Shown here: piece after piece, positions 24,313-35,867 of the stretch
Layout: the number at the start of each line of letters is the position of its first letter
Numbering within the stretch: position 1 is the first letter of the stretch
Source: Halichoerus grypus
Taxonomy: Eukaryota; Chordata; Mammalia; Carnivora; Phocidae
Assembly: GCF_964656455.1 (NCBI RefSeq)
Contig: NC_135723.1
Coordinates: forward strand, 102,377,283 to 102,441,282
Direction of reading: 5' to 3'
DNA: 64,000 nt
The notes under the pieces: model-generated
Seen by the model: the letters and a program-made list of their open reading frames with translations, nothing else
Databases searched by the model: none
What the model was told of the DNA's origin: nothing
Position numbers and translations under genes: made by a program

Positions 24313-25649
24313 TTTCAAATAGAGCATTTCAAATACCGGCCTTCTTCCCGTGCTGGGGATTATTAGTGGGCAGGCTCCTCTCTCCCAGGGAACGTGTTTG
24401 CATCTCAGGAGAAATCTCCGGTGCCTTAAAGGAGTGGCCTTGGAAGGCATCCCAGGCAGAGTACGAGGAGATGGGACTGGTGTCCTCCTGGGGCCCGGGG
24501 TCACCTGTTCAGCCACCTCGTGGCTGACTCGATGCACGACAGGAGCTAGGCAGGTGCGATGCTTGTCCTCTCCAGGCTGCGAGGCCCGGCATTTTGCACG
24601 TCATTGCTGCAATTAGCAGCTCACGCCAGGTGACTCCTAGGGTTCTAGCGTTGCAAGACAGCTCAGAGATGGGGGGACTGCAGCAGGTGCGATTAACCAA
24701 CCCCTCCGTGAGCCACACAAGTTTTAATAAATCACATAAAATTCTAGCCATGGGTAAATCCGTTTTCCTACACTTATTTTTATTTCAGCCCCTAATAGTG
24801 ATGCCGATACACAATAGAGCAAGAGGTGACTAGCCGGGCCAAAAGGAACATGATACCGTTGGTGTGTGGGTGACAGGGAGGAAAGAGTAGAAAGTATATG
24901 TAGTTACTGTGTGGGCTCTGGGGGAGGAAGACCCAGTGGACCAGCACTTCTCGCAGAAGCAGCTGAAATGTAAGTGGAACAGTCTGACTTTTTCTCACTC
25001 AGTAGCCTTTTCTCCCGTCTTCTCTCCAGAATAATCCCAATGTCTGGCTCTCGCTGTGAAGCAGTAGGACATCTATCCTGGGCACATTCTTGATATCTCT
25101 GATAGGATACAGAAGTACTAAGTCCCAACCAACCCTTGTTTTTATTCTACTGAGAGTTTAAAATTTAATTTGTAATGTCATTAATGATAATAATAGAATG
25201 GTGGGAAGGTGGGCTGATCGTCTGAGAACAGATCACACGATATAAATGTGCCTATCATACCCAAGATGCTCTTCTTTGGATGACCTGCTCCGCTAGACCA
25301 TGGTGGGAACAGGGCAGCCTGTGCCTTACCCAGCACAGCTCCAGGTGGGAGGCTTGTTTGACTTGCTCTCAGCTGTGACTCAGGGCTACTCTCTGTCCTC
25401 TAGCAAGGGTAAGTCGCCCGAATAAAAAGGCACCCAGGGCAAATGGCTCCTCCTGGGGAGTTGGGGTGCTGGGCAGTGACTCCTCTAGAATGGTATGCAG
25501 GTACCCCAAGAAGGAGACAGATTGCTGGTACCTGAGCTGACCCAGTGACCACGTGCAAGGCTGAGGGAGAGGAGGCTCCACGGTTTTCCTCTCAACATGT
25601 GAGATTTCCTTGTGAACCATGATGCTCTGCCCTTCCAGACACCTTGATT
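24313..25649. other. Unique sequence, no gene recognised
   Basis: No element or gene is recognised. Composition is GC-rich at the left and AT-richer after about 25130. Confidence 0.5.
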
Positions 25650-25663
25650 AAAATACAAACATA

Positions 25664-26126
25664 GCCATTCGAATGGATAAAGAAGATGTGGTCCATATAC
25701 ACAATGGAATATTACTCAGCCATCAGAAAGGATGAATACCCAACTTTTACACCAACACGGATGGGACTGGAGGAGATTAAGCTAAGTGAAATAAGTCAAG
25801 CAGAGAAAGACAATTATCATATGGTTTCACTTATCTGTGGAACATAAGGAATAGCATGGAGGACATTAGGAGAAGGAAGGGAAAAATGAAGGGGGGAAAT
25901 TGGAGGGAGAGATGAACCATGAGAGACTATGGACTCGGAGAAACAAACAGGGTTTTTGGGGGGGGTGGGGGGATGGGTTAGCCCCGTGACAGGTATTAAG
26001 GGAGGCACGTACTGCATGGAGCACTGGGTATTATATGCAAACAATGAATCATGGATCACTACATCAAAAACTCATGATGTATTATAGGGTGACAAACAAA
26101 ACAAAACAAAACAAAATAAATAAAAT
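25664..26126 (+). mobile_element. 5'-truncated carnivoran L1, plus strand
   Basis: A relatively young L1 3' end. It starts in the last part of ORF2 ('ggataaagaagatgtggtcc', 'cacaatggaatattactcagcc', 'gtgaaataagtcaagcagag'), continues through the 3' UTR ('gaaccatgagagactatggactc', 'gcatggagcactgggtattatatgc') and ends in an AAAAC-repeat tail. The flanks share atacaaacata at 25653-25663 and 26127-26137, with further A-rich matching. A G-run lies at about 25957-25975. Confidence 0.93.
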
Positions 26127-26430
26127 ATACAAACATAACTTTGGTAGGACACCCCGGATGGATGACTGGGGGGAGGCGTTCTTCCCCACCAGAGGAAAGC
26201 CAGCCCTGGGCCCGGGGTGGGGGGGGGGTGTGGAGACGAGGCAGAGTCTCTCCAGGCCCTGGGCTGGCTGGTGGGAGGCTGAGTGTTCATCCTCCTGGGA
26301 AATGGACCACGGAAGCCTGGGGTGTTGGAAGTGAGCACAGAGACATCGAGATGATTCGTTCCAATCCCTCGTTTCCCAGACGTAGAGACTCCAAGTCCCG
26401 AAAGCGTGTGCATTTCAGGCTTTCTGTTGA

Positions 26431-26760
26431 GATGTGTGGCGGCCACGCGGTGCTCGTGCCGCTGGCTTGTCCTCCAGCCCCTCCAGCTCCTGCCCCGGGT
26501 CCCCAGGTCCACACTGCCGGCCGGGCGCTTGGCAGCGTCCGTGGGGCCTGCGCCCCTTGCGGCCGGTGGTGGGGGCGCGCGCTGACCGTGCACGTGCCGG
26601 CAGACAGCGGGGGCGCGCAGACATCCCCCCAGGCCGGGGGCGCCCGGGGGCTGCTGTGCGGGCTCTTTCCTGCCCCCGAGGCGCAGCCCCATCCCGAGGC
26701 CGGGACTCCGTGCCTCTCTCCTCGTCTTCCCCGGGGCTCTCCGCGGACACTGTTTTCTCT
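26431..26760. promoter_or_regulatory. CpG island
   Basis: By eye about 36 CpG dinucleotides occur in roughly 320 bases with about 70% G+C, giving an observed/expected ratio near 0.9. This meets the usual length, GC and ratio criteria for a CpG island and stands out sharply from a CpG-poor window. GC-box-like 'gggggcgcgc' and 'gggggcgcccg' strings are present, and no TATA box is obvious. Long frames on both strands (for example 26072-26773 minus, 26141-26803 plus) result from the GC richness and show no recognised protein. It could be a promoter, an alternative first exon or an enhancer-type orphan island. Confidence 0.7.
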
Positions 26761-28050
26761 TCTCTCTGCCCATCTTTTCTCAGACTCAGCAAAAGGCTCA
26801 TAAAAGAGCAACCATGGTATTGATTCTATTTGTCTTCCAGAAGGAAACTGTTTGGTTTCTGCCATCTCCTCTCCTAATTCGATTTGGCTTCCCAACCAGG
26901 TCGATTCTTCCTAGGGCTGTGTTCACCTTTTAAAAATTGGGCCAGGGAGGGGAGAGGATCTTTAAAATACTCTATGTCTGAAGAAGTTCACAGGGGTTTT
27001 TGTAGATTTGGTTAGTCTTATTTCTGTCCAGTGTCTGGCCCAGCCAACTCATGATGAACTGGACATTCAGCGAGGTCGTGGTGTGTGTGGGATCGGAAGA
27101 GGATCCTAAGCTGACACTAGGTGGGGCTGTGTTACTCACAGGAGAGGTCCCCACAGGAGAGGCTTCCCAGCGGGGATTTGGGAAACTAAGATTTCTAGTG
27201 CTAAGCTCTGGAAAGAACCAGAAGAGCCCCTCGAAAATTAGTTTTTTGGAATGACTGAGTCGTGGCTCTGTTATTCTTTGCTGGATGCCAAACCCAAAAG
27301 CCTGACTCCACCAAGAGAGTGGCTGGTATGGGATTGGGGTTCTTGGCATCAGCTCCACCTCACTCAAAGAGGGCATGCAGCTTGTGTCGCCTCCTAGACC
27401 AGCCGTTCACCCCATATCATCAGCCTGCAGTGCCTTTCAAGGAAGCCTCACATACACGGGAATATATAGGATATTGCAAATAAAACAAAGATTTTTTAAA
27501 AACGGGGGAAAAAAATCCTCATGTGAATCACTAATGGTAATGAAGATGAATCATTGGAGGCTATAAAATGCCAGGATCCTGGACCAGAGCCTAATGAAGA
27601 TCTATTTTGAATCAAAACCATCATTGCTACTGCTACCAAAGTTAGCCTTTCTGACATAAAAATCCCAAAGCACCCCAGTGACACTGCAGCAGAGCTACGT
27701 AAGAAGTGAATCCCCAGTCAGAACAAGGTAAACATGTTACTTGCAGGGCTTCTCCAAGGCAGAGCAGGCCAGAGGTGGGTCATAGCTTCCGTTTCAACTT
27801 GCAGATAAATCATCTGTGTATCGCACATGCTCTGTGGTCCACTTGTCCTGGAGCTCATCATCACTGATGGGCATTCCAAATTATTACTTGTTATTGTATG
27901 TATTTTATCAAAAAGTATTTGTGGAGGGAAATTAATATATATATTAAGAGAACATCACAAATTCTTGGAATAAGGAATGGCCCATTTTTTCACGGACCTA
28001 CCTAATTTCTTCAACGTTACTTATTATATAAATTAATACTCATTACATAT
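26761..28050. other. Unique sequence, no gene recognised
   Basis: No repeat family or gene is recognised. Composition drops quickly from the GC-rich island to AT-rich sequence by 27900. Confidence 0.5.
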
Positions 28051-28054
28051 CATA

Positions 28055-28515
28055 CCCCAAACTTAATTCTAGATAGATTTCAGTAGCTCAGTATAAAATT
28101 AGAAAATAATATTACACCATAAAATTAAGAAAAATGGGGATGGGTAATGTCCTGTTATCTCAATAAAGAAGGACATCCTCAGAATAAAAGCAATAAAATG
28201 ATCACAAGGAAAAATATTCTTAGATTTTTATCTAATAAACATACATTTAAAATACCTAGCAGAAATAAAAGGAAAACAAAAATCTGGTGAAATGCAACAA
28301 ATTCTATATGCTAATATACTTAATATACAAAGAGATGGGATACATACATTAGCAAAATAGTCAAGATGTTCAAAAAATAGAAACAAGTTTGAAATCATTA
28401 TTAGTTACTGTTGTGTTATTTGTAATACCGAAAAATTGGAAATAACTATTTCCCCAAGGAGTTAATATTGACAGCAGTATGGAAATTACAGTGCATTCAC
28501 ATAATATTTATGGTC
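28055..28515 (+). mobile_element. Degenerate L1M remnant
   Basis: Weak but collinear resemblance to the end of ORF2 and start of the 3' UTR of old L1M elements: 'ttctagatagatttcag...aaaattagaaaataata', then 'gttatttgtaataccgaaaaattggaaataac'. Too decayed for subfamily assignment. Confidence 0.5.
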
Positions 28516-29044
28516 CTGCTACAAGATGGTGGTCAAAGCTTACATAATGAAATCCCTTGTCTTCCCCCCAAAGCTTGAAACGAGAGTAAAGAAGTACAAA
28601 AGGAAAGACGTTCATAAGACACTGGGAAGCCAAGAGGGGACCAGCAGACACAGATCTTGGCAAACTTCTGTGAGACAGAAAGAAGGTGGTGTCATATTAG
28701 CACGTGTACTTCAGTGAAGGAAGTCCTGGCCAGGGCAGGCGTAAGGGAGGCTTTCAGCAGGCGAGACCCACTCGTGGAGGAATGCGCTTTTTTCCCCTAA
28801 TACCCCAACGGCGCAGCAGCTGCAGAGAGAAACACCGTGTGCACTAAGTGACTGACTTGTACAAGGCAGTGCTCAGCAAGCCACCCCCTGTCTCCCACCT
28901 GGAGAGCTGAGGATGTTGTCCCTCCGAGAAGGGAGGGGCAGGGAGGGAGCAAGCCACTGGACAAGCGATCAGAAGTGATGTGGACCAGCGGCTTCCTCGT
29001 GAGGCAAGGTAGACCCGCAGCTTCCCTCCGTGTTCCTGCCTCGG
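28516..29044. other. Unique sequence, no gene recognised
   Basis: GC-richer interval between two L1M remnants. I recognise neither a gene nor an element. Confidence 0.45.
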
Positions 29045-30105
29045 TGGAGTCTAGGTGAATTAAAGATGCAAACATGCAAGACAAAACTAAAACGTTCTAA
29101 AAATACATAGACAATGTTCTTAAGAACCACAAGGGAGGAGAGGGCTTCACAAACAAGACACAACATTGCAAACCGCACACGTCACAGAAGGTAAACGTCA
29201 CTGCATCGCACTTAAAGACATCAGTGTGTCATAAGAAATCATTTCTTTAAAAGTGTGGGTGGAGGAAGCCCCACACTGGAGAAGGTATTCGTAACCCCTA
29301 TGGCCAAGGTTTGCCCATCCAGGATGTCTAAAATACTTCTACAGATCAATAAGTAAAAGATAAACAACTGAATATAAAAATGGACAGATGGCAGTTCAAA
29401 GAGAGAAAAACTAAGTGGCCAATAAATGACCTCAAATTTTATTCATCGTCAGGAGAATAGAAGTTAAATGGCCAAGGTGGTAGGTTCTGCTCTGGCATGT
29501 GATGTGCTGGAGGGAGCGGGAGGGGCAGCCGTCATACGCGACAGATGCAGAGGGCCGACTTCTGGCCAGGCCAGTGGCGGGGCAGCTCCAGAGCAGGTGT
29601 CATCCCGGGAGGAACCAGTTCAGGACCTACGGATGCTAAAACGGAGATCTGTGGAAGAATGTCTATGGCAGTGTTGTTTTGTGAAAGCAAAAATTTGGGA
29701 ACAATTTCTAAACGCATTAGTAGAGGAATGGATACTTGAATTGTGGTGAATCCAGGGGAATACTCGAGTGAGAGGGAAAGCTTCAAGATCAATATGGGGG
29801 GGGGGGCTCACAAGCACAATAATGAGTGAAAATCACGTTGCAAGGCCCACACTGCATGGGGCCATTCATAGAGTAAAATGTGGAACAGTGGTATGCACTG
29901 ACCCAGCTAGATATAGATGAAGGCAGCTAAATCATTTTTCTTTTCCAGTGTGTGGGTGAGTTTGGAATTGTGGTGGGCTCTCCTTGGGGAGGCACAATAC
30001 TCAGTGCACTTGTAATGCCTTATTTCTTAATGTGGGTGATGGGCACAAGGGTCGTGTGATCTTTTCTGCTTCTCTGTAATAGTTCATACTTCAAAAAGAA
30101 AAATA
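29045..30105 (+). mobile_element. Degenerate L1M, ORF2 end plus 3' UTR
   Basis: The plus strand follows L1M from late ORF2 to the tail: 'gtgaattaaagatgcaaac', 'ctggagaaggtattcgtaac', 'cttctacagatcaataagtaaaag', 'gcagtgttgttttgtgaaagcaaaaatttggg', 'atacttgaattgtggtgaatcc' and finally 'aatagttcatacttcaaaaag'. The middle (29470-29640) has a G+C-rich segment that fits poorly, either a local rearrangement or heavy decay. The 93-codon frame at 29468-29749 is not a gene. Confidence 0.65.
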
Positions 30106-30287
30106 GAGCCGAGGAAAGAAGAATAGTCAGAGAAATCAGAGTATTTCCCAGAGCTGGAAATGACACCTGTTTTCAAATTGGAATGGTCAACAAAATACAA
30201 CAAATTAATAAGATTCATACTGCCCATAATATTCATATTTAATGTGAAATTATGGAAAAAATATGAGGACATGATCTTAAAAGCCCA

Positions 30288-30360
30288 AGGAGGGAGGGAG
30301 GAGGGCCAGGTTGGGGAGGGTAGGAGGGGAGAGGGAGAGAGAGAGAGAGAGAGAGAGAAA
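30288..30360. repeat. Purine-rich tract with (GA)n
   Basis: Almost pure A/G on the plus strand: GGA/GGGA repeats followed by about 14 GA units at 30331-30358. Confidence 0.9.
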
Positions 30361-30419
30361 TGTTCCATGACAAAGCAGGTTACTGATACAGAAATTAAAA
30401 TTTGGTGTTTTGCTTATTA

Positions 30420-30775
30420 AAAGACTTCAACTGGAAGATGGTGGATAAATGTCTTCAAGGTTGTGAGGGAAGATCCGGAATTCATGAGTTCAGAGTTTAA
30501 AACCTAACCCAACTTCTCATTTGTGTGAAGGTGAAATGCACACATTTTCAGCCTTGTGACCCAGGAAGCATTGATCTCACATGAACTAATTCAAGAAAAG
30601 ATGACTAAAACAACACAGGAGCCTGAGAAGAGAGAGCAAGATATTTGGAAAGAGAGTAAACAAGGAATACAGTAAAAAAAAAAAAAAAAAATTCGCCCAG
30701 GATGATAACCCAGAGTGACAGGTGGGCAGCCTAGAAAATAAATCACAGCTTTTAACAAATCTTAACATTAAGAAA
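30420..30775 (+). mobile_element. LINE remnant (HAL1/L1-like)
   Basis: Phrases such as 'ggataaatgtcttcaaggttgtgaggg', 'cacacattttcagccttg' and 'ggatgataacccagagtgacaggtgggcagcctag' recall the 3' part of the HAL1/L1M group in the sense direction. A pure A run of 17 lies at about 30674-30690. Assignment is tentative. Confidence 0.45.
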
Positions 30776-32529
30776 TCACATGTATGATCTTGGGCACTGA
30801 TGCAAAGACCTATTCCTTCTGTTTAAAAAGATGAGAAGATGAGTTCACTTCATCAGTCATTCAACGTGCTGCATTTTACTCTTTCCTGGACTCTGACACA
30901 TGGTTGGTTGTAAGGCAGACCTTGCATTCTGCGTCTGCAGAAAAAAAAGTGCTGCAAATTATGTATACAATTAAATTAATTTTAATTTTATATTTATTGA
31001 ATGAGCTGATTTAGAATTATTAGCATTAAAAAAATCGTAGCTCAAGATGAAGAAGCGCCATTAACAAGGAAAATGAAGTGCACTGGTTAAGTATTGCAAA
31101 ACCTGTCACAGTCAGGTAACTTGCCATCGTAGAGGCGTTCGTATTCATGCTTTCTGCCCATCATCCTCTGCGCTGTGAGTAGCAGACACGGCGTGGTGTT
31201 AGGGAAAGATGCTACATGACTGCATGTTGGAGTATTTTCCAGGTTCTGTCTTTATCATCTAGAAGGTGTCTGTAGAAAAATTCCCGATAACAACAGGTAG
31301 CCTGTTCCTTCCTGAACCAGCCGTCTTATGACCTGGTTGAATTTTGGGGCGCTGGGGTTGCAGGGCTGATCCCCCTACTGGTGCGGGGCGTGGCTGCTGG
31401 CCAGGCAACACCGATCCCCCCACGCTGCCTTGTATCAGGGATGTCAAAATGTTAAAAAAAAGAAAATGCGTCTTAAAAATTGCCAAAATGAATGTACTTT
31501 GATTCCTTTTGGCTTCAGGAATATTCATTCAGCTTTTTGGTTGCTTTTGCTTATTATTTTTGGTACTTTGGTTCTTTATATTCCTCCCCCACCCCATAGT
31601 TTATATAGAATCCATTTGATCTTAAAGCTGGGAACGTTGTTCTTCGAGTGATACAAGTTTGATGATTTAAAATTCCATCTTCTCTGTGGTTTTAATCGTA
31701 CTGCTTGTTACCAGGAAGTAATTCCCATAATCCTAATATCTTAAATGTTTTTAATTGATTTCAAAATTCCCAAGTATGCCAGGAAAGGTCTATTTGTAAT
31801 TTCAGAGCCGGATGTCATTAGTGCGAGGAGATGCCGAGCGGGGCGGCAGGTTTCCTTCAGTAAATGGAAGAGTGCTGTGCTCCTCATATCACAGGTGGGT
31901 AGTCAAGAGATGCCGTCTACAACTGACAGGCACACAACATAAGGTGATTCCAGCTCCTATAGCAAATAAACCCTGAGATCCTGATCTTTTAACGAAGTAT
32001 GGTTCCTTTTCCAGTCACTAAAAATTAAATTATTTATTTAGCACGAGGCCTTCGGGATGGCAAATCAAGGACCCGGGTCCTCCCGCCTTGTGGATTGGCC
32101 ATCTCCTAATATTTTAGAATATTTTAGTCCTTACTTTAGAACGGGAAAGGACTGGAGAGTTCTGAGAATGTGTCCCAGGCTGCTCGCCTGGGCCAGGCCT
32201 GAGAGTGGCTTACATTTCTGCCCTATTCCAGCTCGAACAGAGCCTTGCAGAAAAGGAGACTGAGAAAGGCCGTGTGGACTTGTGACGAGCAGGAAAAGGA
32301 AGATCAGTTTGGTGAATCATACGCGAGTTTCCTCCAAAATGGATAAAGAAACCATGATTCAAATTTATTATTAAAATGATAATGGTAATAAAAATAAATC
32401 AGAAAATATAAGAAAAGTTGGTAAGAAGAGGGGAAGAGAACCACTGAGGAAAAGTAAATGGAATTCTCCACCATCTACAGCTGGTGGTTGAGCGATTCTG
32501 TATGAAGTGGATAAATCTAGAAACGGATG
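30776..32529. other. Unique sequence, no gene recognised
   Basis: No element or gene is recognised. AT-rich around 30960-31040, with homeodomain-type AATTA/TAAAT clusters, and mixed composition elsewhere. Confidence 0.5.
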
Positions 32530-33058
32530 CACATGCTTGTCCCCCAGGCTCAGAAGGGATGCTGGGGCACCAGCAGGCACACGCTTGTCCCCCAGGCTCA
32601 GAAGGGATGCTGGGGCACCAGCAGGCACACGCTTGTCCCCCAGGCTCAGAAGGGATGCTGGGGCACCAGCAGGCACACGCTTGTCCCCCAGGCTCAGAAG
32701 GGATGCTGGGGCACCAGCAGGCACACGCTTGTCCCCCAGGCTCAGAAGGGATGCTGGGGCACCAGCAGGCACACGCTTGTCCCCCAGGCTCAGAAGGGAT
32801 GCTGGGGCACCAGCAGGCACACGCTTGTCCCCCAGGCTCAGAAGGGATGCTGGGGCACCAGCAGGCACACGCTTGTCCCCCAGGCTCAGAAGGGATGCTG
32901 GGGCACCAGCAGGCACACGCTTGTCCCCCAGGCTCAGAAGGGATGCTGGGGCACCAGCAGGCACACCCTTGTCCCCCAGCTCAGGAAGGGATGCTGGGGC
33001 ATCAGCAGGCACACGCTTGTCCCCCAGGCTCAGGAAGGGGATGCTGGGGGCACCAGCA
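32530..33058. repeat. 48-bp minisatellite, 11 copies
   Basis: A tandem array with a 48-base period. Copy 1 starts at 32530. Copies 2-9 (32578-32961) are letter-for-letter identical. Copy 1 differs from them by one base (T for C at 32534, a CpG-to-TpG difference). Copy 10 (32962-33009) has several changes including a compensating deletion and insertion. Copy 11 (33010-33058) has three extra G residues and is cut short. Each unit runs 'cacacgcttgtcccccaggc' then 'tcagaagggatgctggggca' then 'ccagcagg'. Because 48 is a multiple of three, frames stay open through the array in all three plus frames (186-197 codons) and in one minus frame (256 codons with a 16-residue repeat). These are by-products of the period and not evidence of a gene. 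Confidence 0.98.
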
Positions 33059-33705
33059 ATGATGCCATCAGCAACGATTCTCTTTGAGAGCTTGGACTGA
33101 GGATGGTGTTGATGCTGGTTTTGGTGGGTGATTCTGGTCATGAGAGATAACTTACCCTTTATTGTTAATTTTCAGTACTACTTTGAATTTTTATTTGCAT
33201 GTACACAGATCACTTTTGTAATTATATAATTAATCATAGCAACAGTGGTAAAAATATAATCTAAAAACTTAAAGCCAAGGGCAGAGATCCACTTGAATTA
33301 TAAGCAACTATAGACGAGGATTAAGAAAGAATTTTTTTCATAACTTTTATTAGTACCTAAAGAAATCTTCATCATATTAAGGTGAGGACATACGGGATAC
33401 AAAATTATTGATAGATATAATCTCCTTTACATAAATCATATGCATAGGAAAAACTAGAAAGAAACTGCTGTTGTTTACGTATTTTTATTTATGATGAATT
33501 AGAGTATTGACCTTTATCTGTATTTTGTCTGTATATCGCATATGCTTGTGTGTCTAGAAAATTAAAATGGAGTATATTTTATTCTCACAAAATAGATGAG
33601 CCTTGAAAGAAGATACACTAACTTAAAAGTGGGGCTGTCTGCAGCATGTTTGGAACTCTAGCTGGGACAGAATAATCATTAGAACGAGGAACCCCCGATG
33701 CGTTG
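33059..33705. other. AT-rich sequence, no gene recognised
   Basis: Right flank of the minisatellite. AT-rich, without a recognisable element. Confidence 0.5.
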
Positions 33706-33805
33706 CTAACTGAGTGTGTGATCCCACGTGAGCCACGTTAACGGGACCTCAGCTCCTCATTTGGCAAATGATGTTTGTATTCGCAGTGCCCACGACCTGA
33801 GCACT
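33706..33805 (+). repeat. Possible MIR fragment
   Basis: 'gtgtgtgatcccacgtgagccacgttaac' followed by 'acctcagctcctcatttggcaaatgatg' matches the order of the MIR core (ctgtgtgacc...ttaacctc...cagtttcctcatctg). Diverged. Confidence 0.5.
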
Positions 33806-34273
33806 TCCGTGTGACTGTGATACGGGTGCTGCTGGTTGATGTCAAGTAGCCCGAAGACCAGGAAGCCCTGGGGTGGGAAGGACGCAGGTTTTTCCACGTG
33901 CTGCGACAAGGTGCCTGCAGGAGGAGAAAGGTCTTGCTCTAACTCAGAGGCAGTGGGCTTCCTGTGACTTTGATCCCTCAGCTGCATGTCTATAGCTGGA
34001 GGGCCCTGTGAAACTCACCTCTGTAGGGGGGCACTTTGCTGTCCTTGTAGTCTCCAACTAAAGACCCCAGCTCATTGTCAGATGTCACCCACATTCTCAT
34101 CACTTCCCCATCAGGTTGGTTTGTGGCCCCATGAACATAGTCTATTGCATATCATTTGTCCCCAGACCCCGTTCTTCTACTCAGTGATTTGTGTAGGGAG
34201 CTGTTCACAGGGAAAAGTGAGGGGAAAGATCATTTTTGTTGTGAAGAAATCTCAGCTATAATATAGTACCCCC

Positions 34274-34773
34274 TGATGGACTGAATGTGTCTCCCTAGAA
34301 TTCATGTGTTAAAATCCTAGCCCCCAAGGTGACGGCCTTTGGGAAGGGCTTAAGTCATGAGGCTGGAGCCCCCATGAATGGATTTTTGCCCATATAAAAG
34401 GGACCCCAGAGAGCTTGTTCAGCCTTTCTCCATCATGTCGGGAAATAGTGAAAAGTCTACATGAGAGTCCTCACTCACTGGGACCCGCCCGTGCTGGGAC
34501 CCTGATCTCAGACTCCCAGTCTCCAGAGCTGGGAAATAATCCTGTGTTGTTTTTTTGTTTTTGTTTTTAAAGATTTTATTTAGCTGCAGGCAGAGGGAGA
34601 AGCAGACTCCCCGCTGAGCAAGGAGCCCAATGCGGGACTCCATCCCAGGACCCAGAGATCATGAGCCAAAGCAGATGCTTAACTGACTGAGCCACCCAGG
34701 TGTCCCTAAACCTGTGTTGTTTACAAGCCACTCTGTGTTCAGTGTTCTGTCCTCACAGCCTGAACAGACTGCC
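34274..34773 (+). mobile_element. MLT1-type LTR split by a SINE
   Basis: A sense MaLR LTR: 'tgatggactgaatgtgtctccc', 'aattcatgtgttaaaatcctagcccccaaggtgacgg', 'cccatataaaagggaccccagagagc', 'ccagtctccagagctgggaaataa'. The SINE at 34553-34707 interrupts it, after which the LTR resumes with 'tgtttacaagccactctgtg' and ends near 'cctgaacagact'. A TATA-like 'atataaaag' lies at about 34392. No internal retroviral region adjoins it. Confidence 0.88.
34553..34707 (-). mobile_element. Can-SINE inserted in an MLT1 LTR
   Basis: A minus-strand SINE, shortened near its tail, with antisense body 'gcagactccccgctgagcaaggagcccaatgcgg' and end 'gactgagccacccaggtgtccc'. The target-site duplication cctgtgttgttt lies at 34541-34552 and 34711-34722. 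Confidence 0.94.
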
Positions 34774-35775
34774 CAAAACTTTCCCCAAACTGTAGAACTA
34801 CGTCCAGTTCTCTCCAGCATTGCCGAGAAGTGGGAGGCACATGGCCTATACGCCGTAGAGCTGGGATGATTATTAAATAGTTAACACTTAGAACGCATTC
34901 CAGAAATAAAATCAGTATATGAATACCCACAGTGTGATGAGGGTGATTCAACCATCTACCGTGGTGGAGAGAAAGTAATATTATTTACTTGTTTGTATCT
35001 CTTTATCCAGTGTAACAAAAATAGGTTTGTAAGATCCCAGTCAGAAATATTGCCTAGTAATAAAATATAAATTATAATGTTCCTTTATGGATCACATACT
35101 TTTTTGCCCTCTTAACATTCTGAAAAAATTACCTTTTATGTGTGTCTTTAATATTAGGCTTTCTGAGGAGCTTACCACAATCTTAGCAGGACTGAGTTAA
35201 AATATATGTCCAACACGGTATTTTTTCTAGTCTTTAGGAAAGCTTCATTCAAGTGCTTTTTCAAAAGCTTTTGAAAATGAAATCTTCTGAGAGGGCTTCC
35301 TGCATTGCTGTTGAATTGAATCATTCTCAGCAATAACACTGAAATCCATCCACTCTGCCGCCAGACTCCTCTCCCGCGTCTGTCCTAGAACTGCCCTCTC
35401 CCTCAAAGCCTACTTAGCGCTTTTGCAGACACAACAACTCAGATTTCAGTGAACATGCATAGATTTAATTTGGAGACTCTGTGGTCTTTGCTTTGCTCTG
35501 TGGAATTCTTGACGAAGGTAAGAAGCCAGAGTAGTGGCCATAAGAAGTCTTGCCCGAAGACCGATTTATTTCTCGTCCTGCAACTTTCTGAGATTCTGCG
35601 TCCCCTGATGCTCCACGCGGGGCTTTCCTGCCAGGTTCCTGGTTGAGTTCAGCCAGTGGGAGATGGACAGAGAGGTGGGGTCCCGCAGGTAAGGAATGGG
35701 ACAGGTAGGATCCCGCAGGTAGGGAGGTAGGCAGCCCTCTGCTGCAGCTGCTGGATGATATGCATACAACAGAAT
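34774..35775. other. Unique sequence, no gene recognised
   Basis: No element or gene is recognised. A short local direct repeat, 'ggtaggatcccgcagg'-like, appears twice near 35680-35720. Confidence 0.5.
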
Positions 35776-35852
35776 CCCCCCGTCCCTGGCAACCACTGAT
35801 TTACTTTGTTATTATAGCTTGTCTTTCCTAGAATGTCATACAAATGGGATCT
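35776..35852 (-). mobile_element. Short L1M fragment, minus strand
   Basis: 'gtccctggcaaccactgatttactt' followed by 'cttgtctttcctagaatgtcatacaaatgggatc' matches the antisense L1M 3' UTR module. Only about 75 bases are present. Confidence 0.65.
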
Positions 35853-35867
35853 TGAGAATATACTCAT

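Noticed and set aside
23797..24537. 246-codon minus-strand open frame
   Set aside because: It overlaps a MIR relic (24186-24312), lies in GC-rich DNA where stop codons are rare, has Arg/Ser/Pro-rich composition and shows no recognised domain.
26072..26895. Several 128-233-codon frames on both strands around the CpG island
   Set aside because: Overlapping long frames on both strands are expected from high G+C, and one frame runs into the L1 tail. No domain is recognised.
32530..33058. CRISPR-like array
   Set aside because: The units are contiguous 48-bp tandem copies without unique spacers, in mammalian DNA. It is a minisatellite.
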